From contig JAJHQS010000001.1 in assembly GCA_020833225.1 (NCBI GenBank), forward strand, positions 1 through 64,000: a stretch of 64,000 nucleotides of DNA. Direction: 5' to 3'. Of the stretch, positions 1 to 10,735 are shown in pieces (position 1 is the stretch's first letter; each line of letters opens with the position of its first letter). The notes under the pieces are model-generated. The model saw nothing but the letters and a program-made list of their open reading frames with translations, was not told where the DNA came from and made no database searches. Origin of the DNA: Desulfurococcaceae archaeon (GTDB taxonomy: Archaea > Thermoproteota > Thermoprotei_A > Sulfolobales > Desulfurococcaceae). Position numbers and translations under genes: made by a program.

Positions 1-82
1 TCACAGCTTCACTATTTAACTTAAAGACCTCACTTAAAGCAGCTATTAACGTTTCAATAATGCAATCTCTCACACTACTCAT
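1..82 (-). CDS. N-terminal fragment of a CDS running off the left edge (MSSVRDCIIETLIAALSEVFKLNSEAV...)
   Basis: ATG at 82-80 on the minus strand, preceded by a GGAGTG RBS-like stretch, open to the window edge; product unknown. Confidence 0.4.
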   Translation of the reverse strand, partial: MSSVRDCIIETLIAALSEVFKLNSEAV

Positions 83-158
83 AAACACACTCCTAACATA
101 ATTCCCTCTACCTAGTTTAAAAACAATAAAAGTATAGAATGCTTAAGGAATGTCTATT

Positions 159-2120
159 TCACTCCTTAAGAAGTTTTTCAAGCATATTGTAGAATCTGTT
201 CCACCATTCCATGGCAGCTTTTTCAGCGTTCTCTTTAAATAGCTTAGTCCACCTAGTATTTCCATATTCCTCTGCAGCTTTTGCCATGAAGTCTATAATT
301 CTACTAGAATCCCATGGTGTAGGATAAGCTCCTGCTAGCTTCTGGTATTTTACTATTAGTTTATAGATACTCTTAGCTCTATCTAAGGGTTTCTCAATGT
401 TAAAAAACCTCTCCATAAGTATAGGTAGCAGCTTCTCTGCCCATCCTCGATGAAATCTGCAAAAACCAGCGTTCTCTATTAATAACTCATAAACTGCTCT
501 CTCAAAGCACTTGATGGCGAAATCTTCTGGTTCTATAAAGATGCCAGAGTAGAAAGTCCAATACTTGCCTAGTATATAGAGGGGAGCTACAAGTCCAGGT
601 GTCCAGTAGTAATTTGGCCCTATATGTCCTCTATCACCAAATGGAGCATAAACTAAGAGATCAGAGAATTTTACTCCAAGGGTATTACATCTCTCATTGT
701 ACAATATATTTAAAATTCTTGCAGCATCTCTCAAACCTCTCTCACCAATAAGTCTGACTATTGGATTTGTTCCAAATGCTAGGTGTTCTACGAGTTCTAT
801 AGCCAATTTCGAGTTTACCATAGATGACTTCTCACTCAGACTTGAAGGTTCAAATTCAGGAACGCCAGAGATTCCAACATCTTCTGGTTTAAGAAGACCC
901 CTTGAAACAGCTTCTAAAATGAATCCTATAATATAGCCAAGCTCAATAGCATCTATTCCATATGCATCTGCTAACTCGACAACTTTTTCTGCTTCATGTA
1001 TGTGAAATACTCCTATAAAAGGTCCTAATCCATTGTAAGGTTCATAATCACTCTTAAACTTGTTTTTACGCACTTTTTTACATGCTAGTGGACAAGGTTC
1101 ACCGCATGTTTTCCAACTTCGGGTCTCGATAGCCTCTTTATTAAATATCTCCCACATATACTTCATTATAAGGTCGTGTAGTTTCTTTCTAACTTCTTTA
1201 CTCTCATATATAGTTTTCCAGTTAAGCATGGGGGTTGTAATTCCTAATTGTGGATAATTCCCACCAAAAGTACCACCACTATTGATCTTAGGGTCATATC
1301 TATACTTAACACCAGCATCAATAACCGCTTGTATATAGGGCTTACCTAAAATCTCCACTGATATTTTATTTAAAGCTGAGATATCTACGAGTTCTCTTGG
1401 GAGTTTAGAAGATCTATCGTGTTTACCACCATATACTATGGCTGCAACATTGTGAGCTCTCAAAAGAACACTACCACCCCCAGCTCTCGCGGCGAAGTCC
1501 TCACTTCCATAGTCTATTTTATTTTTAACTATGGTTAAAGATACTAATGCACCGACATTGGTGTGTAGAGATCCAGGACCCACTAAAATACTCCTAGCAT
1601 TATATTTCTCGTAAAAATCCCTAAAAACGTCTAGAAGATATTCTTGAAGTGCATAAACACCTTTAAGACCTCTATAATCACGCCATATATGAACAAGCTC
1701 TTTTAACTCTATTTCATAGAATTCTACTTTTAAATAATCCTCATGATTACATATTATTTTTAAAACAGTAGGCTTTTCACTCATGCCACTAATTACTAGA
1801 GAATCTGCATTTAAATTAAATTGATAAGCTGCACCTCCAAGAGCACAAATATGTAACCCTGTTGTTAATGGGCTTCTAAAAACCGCAATAAGTCTATGAG
1901 CTCCATACAGCTTTGAGCCTGCAAAAATACCTCTACCAATAACTAGCACATTATCAGGGTGATATATTGGCTTACGCCAAGACTCAAATCTCTCCAAGTG
2001 CAATTTTACTCCTAATTCTACGGGACCACAGACCTCTCTAAGCGGGTATTCCTCTCTCCAATATCTTCTCTCTTTAACATCTACAAATAAACTAGTATAG
2101 TGCATTAAAACCATCACCAA
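159..2120 (-). CDS. Aldehyde ferredoxin oxidoreductase (AOR) family tungsten/molybdopterin enzyme
   Basis: 653 aa; AOR-type N-terminal domain, FAARAGGGSVLLRAHNVAAIV segment, CGEPCPLAC cluster-binding motif and GFCRFHRGWAEK C-terminal segment. Confidence 0.9.
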   Translation of the reverse strand: MVMVLMHYTSLFVDVKERRYWREEYPLREVCGPVELGVKLHLERFESWRKPIYHPDNVLVIGRGIFAGSKLYGAHRLIAVFRSPLTTGLHICALGGAAYQFNLNADSLVISGMSEKPTVLKIICNHEDYLKVEFYEIELKELVHIWRDYRGLKGVYALQEYLLDVFRDFYEKYNARSILVGPGSLHTNVGALVSLTIVKNKIDYGSEDFAARAGGGSVLLRAHNVAAIVYGGKHDRSSKLPRELVDISALNKISVEILGKPYIQAVIDAGVKYRYDPKINSGGTFGGNYPQLGITTPMLNWKTIYESKEVRKKLHDLIMKYMWEIFNKEAIETRSWKTCGEPCPLACKKVRKNKFKSDYEPYNGLGPFIGVFHIHEAEKVVELADAYGIDAIELGYIIGFILEAVSRGLLKPEDVGISGVPEFEPSSLSEKSSMVNSKLAIELVEHLAFGTNPIVRLIGERGLRDAARILNILYNERCNTLGVKFSDLLVYAPFGDRGHIGPNYYWTPGLVAPLYILGKYWTFYSGIFIEPEDFAIKCFERAVYELLIENAGFCRFHRGWAEKLLPILMERFFNIEKPLDRAKSIYKLIVKYQKLAGAYPTPWDSSRIIDFMAKAAEEYGNTRWTKLFKENAEKAAMEWWNRFYNMLEKLLKE

Positions 2121-2549
2121 TTATTTTTACTATTAACACCTTAAAAATATCTTTAGTACGAAAAGATGGTAAAAAAGGTATTTTAAAATAAATGTTTAAA
2201 TATAGCTACATGTAGAAGTAACTGTTCGAATTATGAAAGCCCTTATATTACTACTTTTACTAAACCCGCTACACGATTTTTATATATTTAAACAGTTGAA
2301 TAGAGTCTCTTTCTATCCTAAGAGGCGAAGATCTCCTCAGAACAGTTTACTAATTCTTTAAGTTTATTTAAATTCACACTTGTTCTCTGTGAAATACTTA
2401 GAGTAATTAAAAATCCCTATTTAGCTTCTATTTAAGTACTGTTATGAGGAATTATGGTACGTTGTAGAGGAGGTTAAATAATTTTTCTTCGGGGACAACC
2501 TTAAAAACTCAAATAATGTTAGCTTTTCACGAAGAGGGAACTTGTCAAG

Positions 2550-4172
2550 TTGAAACCGCTAAGAACAATATATATTGTGTTATTAGCGGTATTTATCTTA
2601 GTGATAATTCTAATAGCTCTGTTAACTATGCTGCATCAGCCTCCGAGATCAAAGATTGTCGTTTACGCTTACAACGATGATATTACTGGGATAGATCCTA
2701 GTTTAGAAGATGACACAGGTCTTGTAGTTCTAGGCTCTATATATGAGACTTTAACATATTACAATTATACTACGGGTAAAGTAGAGCCTAGATTAGCATT
2801 AAGCTGGGAGAGCAGCGAAGATGGTAAAGAGTGGATCTTTCATTTAAGAAGAGATGTAGTATTTCACGATGGAACACCATTTAATGCTACTGCGGTAAAA
2901 ATGAGTATAGAGAGGGCGAGAGATATTTATAGAGAGACAGGTAGAGGTGCAGGCTATATTTGGGATGCTGTAGACGAGATTATAGTAGTAGATGAGTATA
3001 CTGTAAAATTCAAGCTAAAATATCCTCAGAAACTCGACTTGCTAGCTTCTGCATCATATGCTGCTTACATATTTTCGCCAAGTGCTCTTGAGAAAAGCGG
3101 TGCAAGTAGCATTTACGATAAAGCACTCGAAGACTGGTTTAATAAGGGAAACGCTATTGGTACAGGACCCTATAAGCTAATAAGCTATGATCCTACTAGA
3201 GAAATACGCCTTGAAAAGTTTAACAAGTGGTGGGGTTGGAGCGTTGTTAACAATCCATATGCACCAGATGTGGTAATTATAAAGATTGTCAAAGAGCCGC
3301 CAGCTCAATATCATGGTCTATTAGCAGGCGAAATAGATATAGCGTGTAGTGTTCCACGTACTACTATCAGAGATCTTGTAGAAAAAGGTTTCAAGGTAAT
3401 TAATGTAAGTACCTTTCATAATTTTGTACTTTTCTTTAATACTAAGAGATATCCTACAAACATATCCTACTTCAGGCTCGCAATAGCATATGCACTAAAC
3501 TTAACAGAAATAGTACAAGTAGCCGTATATGGATTTGCACTTGAAGCTAGTGGAGTAATTCCACACGGTTTTCCTGGACATGTAGAAGGATTAAAGTACA
3601 ATCATAATCTCGAGACATCGAAAAAATACCTTGAATTTTCCGGCGTGAAGATGCCAATAAAGATCGAACTACTATATCAAGTAGACTATGAAGAAACACG
3701 TAAATTTGCTGAGTTATTTAAATCAAGAATGAGTGAGCTTGGAATTGAAGTAGAGCTAAATCCACAAGACTGGGCTAGATTAAAAGATATTGCTAAGGGT
3801 GTATGGACTAGTCCAGAGAGCACTCCACACTTGATCCTTGCAGACTGGTGGCCAACAATGCCCTCGCCATTTGACTATCTATATGCAATGTTTCATAGTG
3901 AATCAAAAGAGTGGAATTTTGCCGGATATGAGAACCCGGAATTTGATAGTCTTATTGAAGAAGCATTGACATTAGAAGGGGTTAATTATACGCGTGCATT
4001 AGAACTCTACAAGGATGCTCAGATATTATTATTTGAAGAAGCTGTAGCTGTAGGGCTTTGGGATGAAATTAGACCATTTACATATTCTAGTAGAATTGAA
4101 ATGCCGCAGGAAGCTCTAAACCCAATGTACACATTTGTTATAAGATTTGAGCTTGTATCTGTGAGGTCTTAG
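2550..4172 (+). CDS. ABC transporter substrate-binding protein, family 5 (oligopeptide/dipeptide type)
   Basis: N-terminal TM/signal; LALSWESSEDGKEWIFHLRRDVVFHDGTPFNA signature; first gene of a five-gene ABC operon. Confidence 0.92.
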   Translation: MKPLRTIYIVLLAVFILVIILIALLTMLHQPPRSKIVVYAYNDDITGIDPSLEDDTGLVVLGSIYETLTYYNYTTGKVEPRLALSWESSEDGKEWIFHLRRDVVFHDGTPFNATAVKMSIERARDIYRETGRGAGYIWDAVDEIIVVDEYTVKFKLKYPQKLDLLASASYAAYIFSPSALEKSGASSIYDKALEDWFNKGNAIGTGPYKLISYDPTREIRLEKFNKWWGWSVVNNPYAPDVVIIKIVKEPPAQYHGLLAGEIDIACSVPRTTIRDLVEKGFKVINVSTFHNFVLFFNTKRYPTNISYFRLAIAYALNLTEIVQVAVYGFALEASGVIPHGFPGHVEGLKYNHNLETSKKYLEFSGVKMPIKIELLYQVDYEETRKFAELFKSRMSELGIEVELNPQDWARLKDIAKGVWTSPESTPHLILADWWPTMPSPFDYLYAMFHSESKEWNFAGYENPEFDSLIEEALTLEGVNYTRALELYKDAQILLFEEAVAVGLWDEIRPFTYSSRIEMPQEALNPMYTFVIRFELVSVRS

Positions 4173-4174
4173 AA

Positions 4175-5203
4175 TTGACTATTAGTCTAAATTATATTTT
4201 TAAACGAATAATCCTCGCACTCTGCGTTATAGTTGGGATTGTAGTGTTCTCTTATGTGTTGATCTTAGCTACCCCCGGAGACCCTGCTGTAAAGTGGGCT
4301 GGTAATCCGAGAGGACCTGGAGCAACTAGAGCTGTTCAACTAGCTAGAGAAGAATTAGGACTAGATAAACCCATATATGTGCAAGTAGCGATATTCATGT
4401 ATAATTTCTTTACAGGTAATCTTGGTTTTAGTATTGCTTATAAAGGGTTACCGGTAGTCCAGGCGATTATTACTAGTTTTATGAGTACATTTGAACTTAC
4501 ATTAATAGCGTATATTATCTCAGTACCAATTGCACTTTATCTAGGACTATACTCGGCTCTAAAGCGCGGCGGTATCTTTGATAGTATTATTCAACCAGCT
4601 AGTGTAGTGCTTGCTAGCACACCTACATATTGGCTAGCGACGCTACTTCTACTAGCTTTTACTATTTCGAAAATATCTGTATATGGTACAGCATCTCCGA
4701 GACTAATAGCTGAAACAGAATTTAACACTATTACAGGCTCTTATCTACTTGATAGCATACTTCAGGGAAATGTACGTGTATTCGTAGATTCTCTTCTAAG
4801 GATGATTCCTCCTGCACTAGCCATATCTGTATATCCTATTGGTGCACTTACAAGGCTTGTTAGAGTATTAGTTGCAGAGAGTTTACTAGAAGACTATGTT
4901 AAAGCCTCTATTGCGCTAGGTGTAGAGAGAGGTATTATAATTAGACACTTCGTGGTGAGATCTATAATTCCCTCGCTTGTGCAGATATCTGGGCTTTCAT
5001 TCACATATAGCCTTATTGACGCAATGGTCGTAGAGTCCATATTTGGTAGGAGGGGTTTAGGTAGTTTATTGATAAGCGCCTTAAATACAGCTGATTTCAA
5101 AATAGCAATTACGTTGATAGCTTTTATCGCGATTTTTTACATTATCGTAAATACTCTTGTTGATATTTTACAAGCAATAATAGATCCGCGAGTGAGGCTG
5201 TGA
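4175..5203 (+). CDS. ABC transporter permease, DppB/OppB type
   Basis: Multi-TM; N-terminal LATPGDPAV and C-terminal ESIFGRRGLGSLLISA permease signature; TTG start. Confidence 0.92.
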   Translation: MTISLNYIFKRIILALCVIVGIVVFSYVLILATPGDPAVKWAGNPRGPGATRAVQLAREELGLDKPIYVQVAIFMYNFFTGNLGFSIAYKGLPVVQAIITSFMSTFELTLIAYIISVPIALYLGLYSALKRGGIFDSIIQPASVVLASTPTYWLATLLLLAFTISKISVYGTASPRLIAETEFNTITGSYLLDSILQGNVRVFVDSLLRMIPPALAISVYPIGALTRLVRVLVAESLLEDYVKASIALGVERGIIIRHFVVRSIIPSLVQISGLSFTYSLIDAMVVESIFGRRGLGSLLISALNTADFKIAITLIAFIAIFYIIVNTLVDILQAIIDPRVRL

Positions 5204-5206
5204 GCG

Positions 5207-6103
5207 TTGATACGAAGATCTTTCATTATACTGCGCAGGAGTCTTAGAAAAATTCGATTTAAAATAGGTATAGTGATATCGCTCGTCGCAATCTTCTTAG
5301 CTATACTTGCGCCATATATAGTACCACGTCCTCAAGAAGGATTAGGATATGTTCCTCGAGATGTTGAGGCGAGAAGGCTTTTGCCACCATCTATAGAGCA
5401 TATTTTTGGAACAGACTCGTTAGGTAGAGATCTCTTCTCAAGAGTAATAATGGGTACTAGAACGGCATTATTACAAGTCTTTATTGTAATAACTATAAGT
5501 TTCTTACTTGGATTACTCCTGGGAGCTATAGCAGCATATTTAAGAGGCCTGGTGGAAGTTTTACTTAACTATTTTACTGAGATATTCATGGCTATGCCAA
5601 CTATAGTTATAGCATTAGTATTAAGATTAACACTAGGCCATGGCATACATGTGACAATATCGTCTCTTATAATGACATGGTGGGCTTGGTATGCCAGAAT
5701 AGCATATGTTTACGCAAGAGGCGTGGTAGAATTAGACTATGTAATATTAGCGAGACTAGCGGGATTACATAGCCTTAAGATACTACATCGTCATATAGTA
5801 CCTAATATTATTCAGCCACTTATAGCACAAGCTATCACAGATCTCGGAAGCGTCCTCTTAGAAGCTGCAGCAATAAACTTTCTAGGCCTTGGTGTACAGC
5901 CGGGATATCCCGAGTGGGGTGTAATACTTTATGAGAGTGTTTTCTATGGTGGTGGAGTTGAAGTATTTACACAAGCCCCCTGGCTTATAGTGTTTCCCGG
6001 AGTATTTCTCTTATTGGTTACTCTAGGTTTTAGCCTGATAGGTGACTGTTTAAGAGAAGAAATAGATCCACGGTTGAGACGCAGGTGGAGGTTGTGGTTT
6101 TAG
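5207..6103 (+). CDS. ABC transporter permease, DppC/OppC type
   Basis: HIFGTDSLGRDLFSRVIMGTRTAL signature; GLGVQPGYPEWG motif. Confidence 0.92.
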   Translation: MIRRSFIILRRSLRKIRFKIGIVISLVAIFLAILAPYIVPRPQEGLGYVPRDVEARRLLPPSIEHIFGTDSLGRDLFSRVIMGTRTALLQVFIVITISFLLGLLLGAIAAYLRGLVEVLLNYFTEIFMAMPTIVIALVLRLTLGHGIHVTISSLIMTWWAWYARIAYVYARGVVELDYVILARLAGLHSLKILHRHIVPNIIQPLIAQAITDLGSVLLEAAAINFLGLGVQPGYPEWGVILYESVFYGGGVEVFTQAPWLIVFPGVFLLLVTLGFSLIGDCLREEIDPRLRRRWRLWF

Positions 6104-7056
6104 CTATAGTAATGGAGAATTTAAAAGTAGGCTATATAATTGAGGATGAAGTGTTTTGGGCTGTAAAAGGTGTAGACTTAGTAGTTGAAGAAGGAACTAC
6201 GCTGTGTATCATAGGTGAAAGTGGTTGTGGTAAATCAACGCTTGCTAGTGCTATTACAGGTATATTACCGCCATATGCTTTAACAGATGGTAAGCTGAAA
6301 TTATTTGATCATGTTGTGATTAATGGTCAGTTGAGAAATTACAATGGTATTCGTGGTAAAATAACTGCATATATACCACAAAACCCTGGCACAAGTTTAA
6401 ATCCCTTTTTAACAGTCGAAGAGCATTTCTATTACGTGCTTAGAAGCAATTTTAAAAGTGATAGAGAATTTTCTAAGAAAATAGCTATGGAGATTCTTCC
6501 GAAAGTTAATCTTGACTCTAGTGTGCTCGAGAAATATCCACATGAACTTAGTGGCGGTATGCAACAGAGAGTAATAATAGCCTTAGCCTTAGCAACAAAC
6601 GCTCAGATATTAGTAGCAGATGAACCCACATCGTTTATCGATGCACATTTGCGACTCCAAATAATAGAGCTCTTAGGTAGACTTCAAAGAGAATTTAAGA
6701 AAACACTGATAGTTATAACACACGATCTTCTAACTACAAGCACCATATGTGATTATATAGCTATTATGTATGCTGGCAAGATCATGGAAGTGGGGCCTCG
6801 TGAAAAGGTACTGAGAAATCCGAGACACCCATATACAAAGATGCTCTTGGAAACTACACCCATTCTCGGTGTTAAAAAGCGACTTAAACCCATACCGGGA
6901 GAACCTCCTAGCCTAGGTAAGGAATATCAGGCATGTCTTTTCCTCGATAGGTGTCCTTATAAGAGTAAAGAGTGCTATTCTGATCCACAAATTCAGGTAA
7001 TTGAAAACTCGCATTTTTCAAAGTGTTGGAAAGCTCTGGAGGCACCATGGTTATGA
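6085..7056 (+). CDS. Oligopeptide ABC transporter ATP-binding protein, DppD/OppD type (start may be ATG at 6112)
   Basis: Walker A GESGCGKST, LSGGMQQR signature, C-terminal oligopeptide-type PGEPPSLG...C...C region. Confidence 0.93.
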   Translation: MEVVVLAIVMENLKVGYIIEDEVFWAVKGVDLVVEEGTTLCIIGESGCGKSTLASAITGILPPYALTDGKLKLFDHVVINGQLRNYNGIRGKITAYIPQNPGTSLNPFLTVEEHFYYVLRSNFKSDREFSKKIAMEILPKVNLDSSVLEKYPHELSGGMQQRVIIALALATNAQILVADEPTSFIDAHLRLQIIELLGRLQREFKKTLIVITHDLLTTSTICDYIAIMYAGKIMEVGPREKVLRNPRHPYTKMLLETTPILGVKKRLKPIPGEPPSLGKEYQACLFLDRCPYKSKECYSDPQIQVIENSHFSKCWKALEAPWL

Positions 7057-7880
7057 AAAACCCTGAATACATTATAAAGCTAGAAAATGTAACAGCAGGC
7101 TATCTTATAACGCCGCCAGGCATTAGATCATTGATAAAGACCAGATATATAGTACTTAAAAACATAAATCTCAGTGTAAATAAAAGTGAGAGAATCGCTA
7201 TTGTGGGGAGCAGTGGTTCTGGAAAGACAACTCTACTTAAAGTCATCCTAGGCTTATTAAAACCATTTAGTGGTAGGGTTTTTATCTACGAGTACGACAT
7301 ATATAGACTTCCATGGAGAGAAAGAGTAAAAATTCTCAAGAAGATAGGTTATGTTCCACAAGACCCCTTTAAATCTCTTAATCCAATGCTAAGAGTAAAA
7401 GATATTTTAAGAGAACCTCTAGAAGCACATGTGATTAGAGGATATAAGGAGTCTAAGATCGAGTCTAAAGTTAAATCTATAGTAAAACTTGTAGGTTTAC
7501 CTGAAAAGGTCTTAGAAATGTATCCTGAAGAGCTTAGCGGGGGTATGAGGCAGAGAGTTCTAATTGCGAGAGCTTTAGTATCAGAACCAGAGGTGCTTAT
7601 ATTAGATGAACCTACATCGGCGCTAGACGTCTCTGTACAAGCCCAAATAATAAATTTAATTAATGATATATATGAACAGTTTAAACCTGCGATTTTACTG
7701 GTAACACACGATCTCTCCATAGCACAATATATCGCCGATAGAATTATAGTAATTGAAAATAAGGAAATAGTTGAAGAAGGTCTTATTGACAATGTTCTAA
7801 GTAATCCCCAAAGCCACTTTATGAAAATGGCTGTTTCAAGTTATAAAGACAACAAAAACAAATTGAAACTAGAATTTTAA
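7047..7880 (+). CDS. Oligopeptide ABC transporter ATP-binding protein, DppF/OppF type
   Basis: Walker A GSSGSGKTT, LSGGMRQR, LDEPTSALD; overlaps the upstream gene. Confidence 0.93.
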   Translation: MVMKNPEYIIKLENVTAGYLITPPGIRSLIKTRYIVLKNINLSVNKSERIAIVGSSGSGKTTLLKVILGLLKPFSGRVFIYEYDIYRLPWRERVKILKKIGYVPQDPFKSLNPMLRVKDILREPLEAHVIRGYKESKIESKVKSIVKLVGLPEKVLEMYPEELSGGMRQRVLIARALVSEPEVLILDEPTSALDVSVQAQIINLINDIYEQFKPAILLVTHDLSIAQYIADRIIVIENKEIVEEGLIDNVLSNPQSHFMKMAVSSYKDNKNKLKLEF

Positions 7881-7921
7881 GCTTTAAGAGATAAAACTAC
7901 ATAGTATAGGTGGTTAATTAA

Positions 7922-9469
7922 TTGATAAGCAATAATATTTACATTACTCCCAAGCAATATGGAATTGTAAAGCTCTTAGTGGAAAGGCTAGAGGTTGATG
8001 TAGAGGAGTTAACAAGAGCTCTCGGAATTAAACGTGAAGACCTAATGAGAGATCTAGCTGAGCTTGAACGTAAAGAACTTATTCGAATTGAGCGCTATAA
8101 AACTGTAGAATATGTTCTTAGCGAGACTGGCAAGAAATATATTGAAAAGGGGTTACCAGAAGAGCAGGTATATGGTGTAGTAGAGAAGTGTATTGGGTTA
8201 CTCTTAGAAGAGTTCTTAAAATGTGTAGAAAATCAAGGTGTGTTAAGTGAAGATGCCCGTATAGGACTTCAATACTTAATAAAATCAAGGTGTGTGAGTA
8301 TTGAAAACGACAAGCTCTTTGTGAAAGATGTTTCTAAATGCCTAGAAACTATTAGTAAAGCTCGTGAAATACGTGAATTAATCCTAAATCTCGTGAATGG
8401 TGGAAGTGTGAAAGAAGAGGTTATAGTATTAGCTAAGAGGAGAAGGATTATTGAAACACGTGAAAGAAGCGTTTTAAAAGTGAGAGCACTTAATAAACTC
8501 CTTGATGCATGGCGTAATGGTCTAATAAGAGAAAAAGAACTAGTTACCGTTATAAGACCAGAAATAGCTAAAGAGCCAGATAAATATATAATTAAAGAAT
8601 TCGATCTTACAGTAGAATTACCAGATCTACCTGTTCCAAAGAAACATCCCTTTATGCAATTCATTGATGAGCTAAGAGAGATCATGTTGAGTATGGGATT
8701 CGAAGAAGTTAAAGGTCCACATGTTGAAGCAGAACTCTGGAATTTCGATGTTCTCTTCCAAGCTCAAGATCACCCGGCACGTGAAATACATGATACATTC
8801 TTCTTGAAAACAACACTAACGGCTCAAATAACCCCTAATCTCCTAGACTCTGTTAAGAGAGTTCATGAGGCTGGGTGGGGTTACGTTTGGAACCCAGCTA
8901 GAGCTCTAAAATTAGTCCTTAGGAGTCAAACGACAGCAGTTACGGCTAGGGCTCTCTACGAGCGTGGTGGAGGAGAGTATAGGGTGTTTACTATTGACAG
9001 GAATTTTAGACCTGAGAATCTTGATGCTAAGCACAGTATGGAGTTTTATCAACTAGATGGTGTTATTGTTGGTAAAAACGTGAATTTTAAACACTTGCTC
9101 TTCTTCTTTAAAGAGCTCGCGGCAGCACTTGGCTTAAAAGAAGTCTGGTTTAAGCCAGGTTACTTCCCATTCACAGAGCCTAGTGTAGAGGGGTATGTTA
9201 AACATCCTAAATTGGGTTGGATAGAGGTATTTCCCGGCGGTATGTTTAGGCCAGAAGTTATGGAAATGTTGAGGTGTTCAGGCTATAATGCCGCGGCCTG
9301 GGGAATTGGTGTAGATAGACTTGCCATGATTATTCTCGGAATAGATGATATAAGGTTGTTATTTACTAATAACGTGACAGAGCTCTCTAATATGAAGTAC
9401 AGAGGATTAGAATACACGTGGAAGAAAACCACGGGGAGGAATATTAGAGTTGTCGAGACACCATATTAA
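7922..9469 (+). CDS. pheS: Phenylalanyl-tRNA synthetase alpha subunit
   Basis: N-terminal winged-helix segment; class II aaRS motifs (GFEEVKGPHVEAELWNFDVLFQAQDHPARE; GGMFRPEV; WGIGVDRLAMI). Confidence 0.96.
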   Translation: MISNNIYITPKQYGIVKLLVERLEVDVEELTRALGIKREDLMRDLAELERKELIRIERYKTVEYVLSETGKKYIEKGLPEEQVYGVVEKCIGLLLEEFLKCVENQGVLSEDARIGLQYLIKSRCVSIENDKLFVKDVSKCLETISKAREIRELILNLVNGGSVKEEVIVLAKRRRIIETRERSVLKVRALNKLLDAWRNGLIREKELVTVIRPEIAKEPDKYIIKEFDLTVELPDLPVPKKHPFMQFIDELREIMLSMGFEEVKGPHVEAELWNFDVLFQAQDHPAREIHDTFFLKTTLTAQITPNLLDSVKRVHEAGWGYVWNPARALKLVLRSQTTAVTARALYERGGGEYRVFTIDRNFRPENLDAKHSMEFYQLDGVIVGKNVNFKHLLFFFKELAAALGLKEVWFKPGYFPFTEPSVEGYVKHPKLGWIEVFPGGMFRPEVMEMLRCSGYNAAAWGIGVDRLAMIILGIDDIRLLFTNNVTELSNMKYRGLEYTWKKTTGRNIRVVETPY

Positions 9470-9503
9470 TAAACGCTTGCTCTGCATTCTTACAGGGTAA
9501 TTA

Positions 9504-10730
9504 GTGTTGGTAATTAACCTGGAAAAAGCGAGATTTCTTACCACTATGATTTTAAAGTCTGTAGTTATTAAGAAACAAGGGTTTAATAGCACATACAGAA
9601 GTATTGTGAGAAAATATAGACTTAGTGAGCGAGAAGCCGAACAATATTATCGACTCCTCTACAATATTGTAATGTATTATCATAGTTTAAAGTTCTTAGC
9701 GGGATATTTTGGATTTAAATCCAGCATTCAAGGTATTGTAGAATATCTCTATAAGAGGGGTTTTACATGGCAATTAATTAAAGAAGACATAGAAAACACC
9801 GCTAAAAATTTCTCAAAATTAACGAAGATCTCCCTTCTTTATAGTTATCCTCTATGGCTAATAAAAGATCTATCTAGTAAAATATCATTAGTTGATTTAG
9901 AGTTGATGTTTAAATCCCTCAATACCAGGAAGAGATGGCTAAGGGCTAATTTGTCTAGATATGCGCTTGAAGAAGTAATAGCCTGCCTAGAGAGCTCTAA
10001 ATTAGATGTTAAACGCCACGACGTGTTTCACGATATTTTTCAATTAAAAGATCCTTTTGAGAAGATCGGTAAAAACCCATGTATTCTTAAAGGAGTCGTA
10101 ATACCACAAGATATAAGCTCTTACATTGTAGGACTAATTGCACAGAGCTATGCGCTAGGTGATTTTCTTGACGCGTGTAGTTCTCCTGGTCTAAAACTCG
10201 TCCAGGTAGCAAGTAACTGCAAGGTAAAACGTTTAGTAGCCGTTGATTTAAGCGAGAGAAGAGTAAGAATTATACCAAAAACATTTTCATTAATAACGTT
10301 TCAAGTAAATCCAATAGTACTAATAATTCAGGGAGATTCGAGAAGAATTAATTACAATATTAAATTTGATATGGTATTACTAGATGCTCCATGTAGTAAT
10401 AGTGGAGCGATATATGATGATCCAGCATTTAAAATACGCTTAAGTAGAAATTTAATTAAACGTGCACACATAATACAGTACTCGTTACTTTCAAATCTCC
10501 TTAAACAAGGTAAACTAGTTCTATACGCCACTTGTAGTATACATCCGCTTGAAGGTGAAGAGATTATAGAGAGAGTACTAGTAGAACACGACGTTGACCT
10601 TGTGAAGATAAATTATCCATATTTAGAAAGTGGTTATGGAAAATATGCTTTTTCACATAGTGTATATAGAATATATCCTCATAGAATACAAGGTCAAGGT
10701 TTTTTTATAGCGTTGCTTAAACCGAGGTAG
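9504..10730 (+). CDS. NOL1/NOP2/Sun-family RNA m5C methyltransferase
   Basis: DAPCSNSGAI (motif IV) and LYATCSIHPLEGEEII (motif VI) catalytic cysteines; SAM-binding segment. Confidence 0.9.
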   Translation: MLVINLEKARFLTTMILKSVVIKKQGFNSTYRSIVRKYRLSEREAEQYYRLLYNIVMYYHSLKFLAGYFGFKSSIQGIVEYLYKRGFTWQLIKEDIENTAKNFSKLTKISLLYSYPLWLIKDLSSKISLVDLELMFKSLNTRKRWLRANLSRYALEEVIACLESSKLDVKRHDVFHDIFQLKDPFEKIGKNPCILKGVVIPQDISSYIVGLIAQSYALGDFLDACSSPGLKLVQVASNCKVKRLVAVDLSERRVRIIPKTFSLITFQVNPIVLIIQGDSRRINYNIKFDMVLLDAPCSNSGAIYDDPAFKIRLSRNLIKRAHIIQYSLLSNLLKQGKLVLYATCSIHPLEGEEIIERVLVEHDVDLVKINYPYLESGYGKYAFSHSVYRIYPHRIQGQGFFIALLKPR

Positions 10731-10735
10731 ACTCT

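Noticed and set aside
697-1257. Antisense ORFs within AOR (697..936, 1060..1257) and the many similar antisense ORFs across the window
   Set aside because: They lie opposite strongly supported coding genes and show no recognisable domain or RBS context.
2233-2361. 42-aa ORF MKALILLLLLNPLHDFYIFKQLNRVSFYPKRRRSPQNSLLIL
   Set aside because: Short, no RBS, leucines mostly from AT-rich codons; likely chance ORF in a 430-bp intergenic region.
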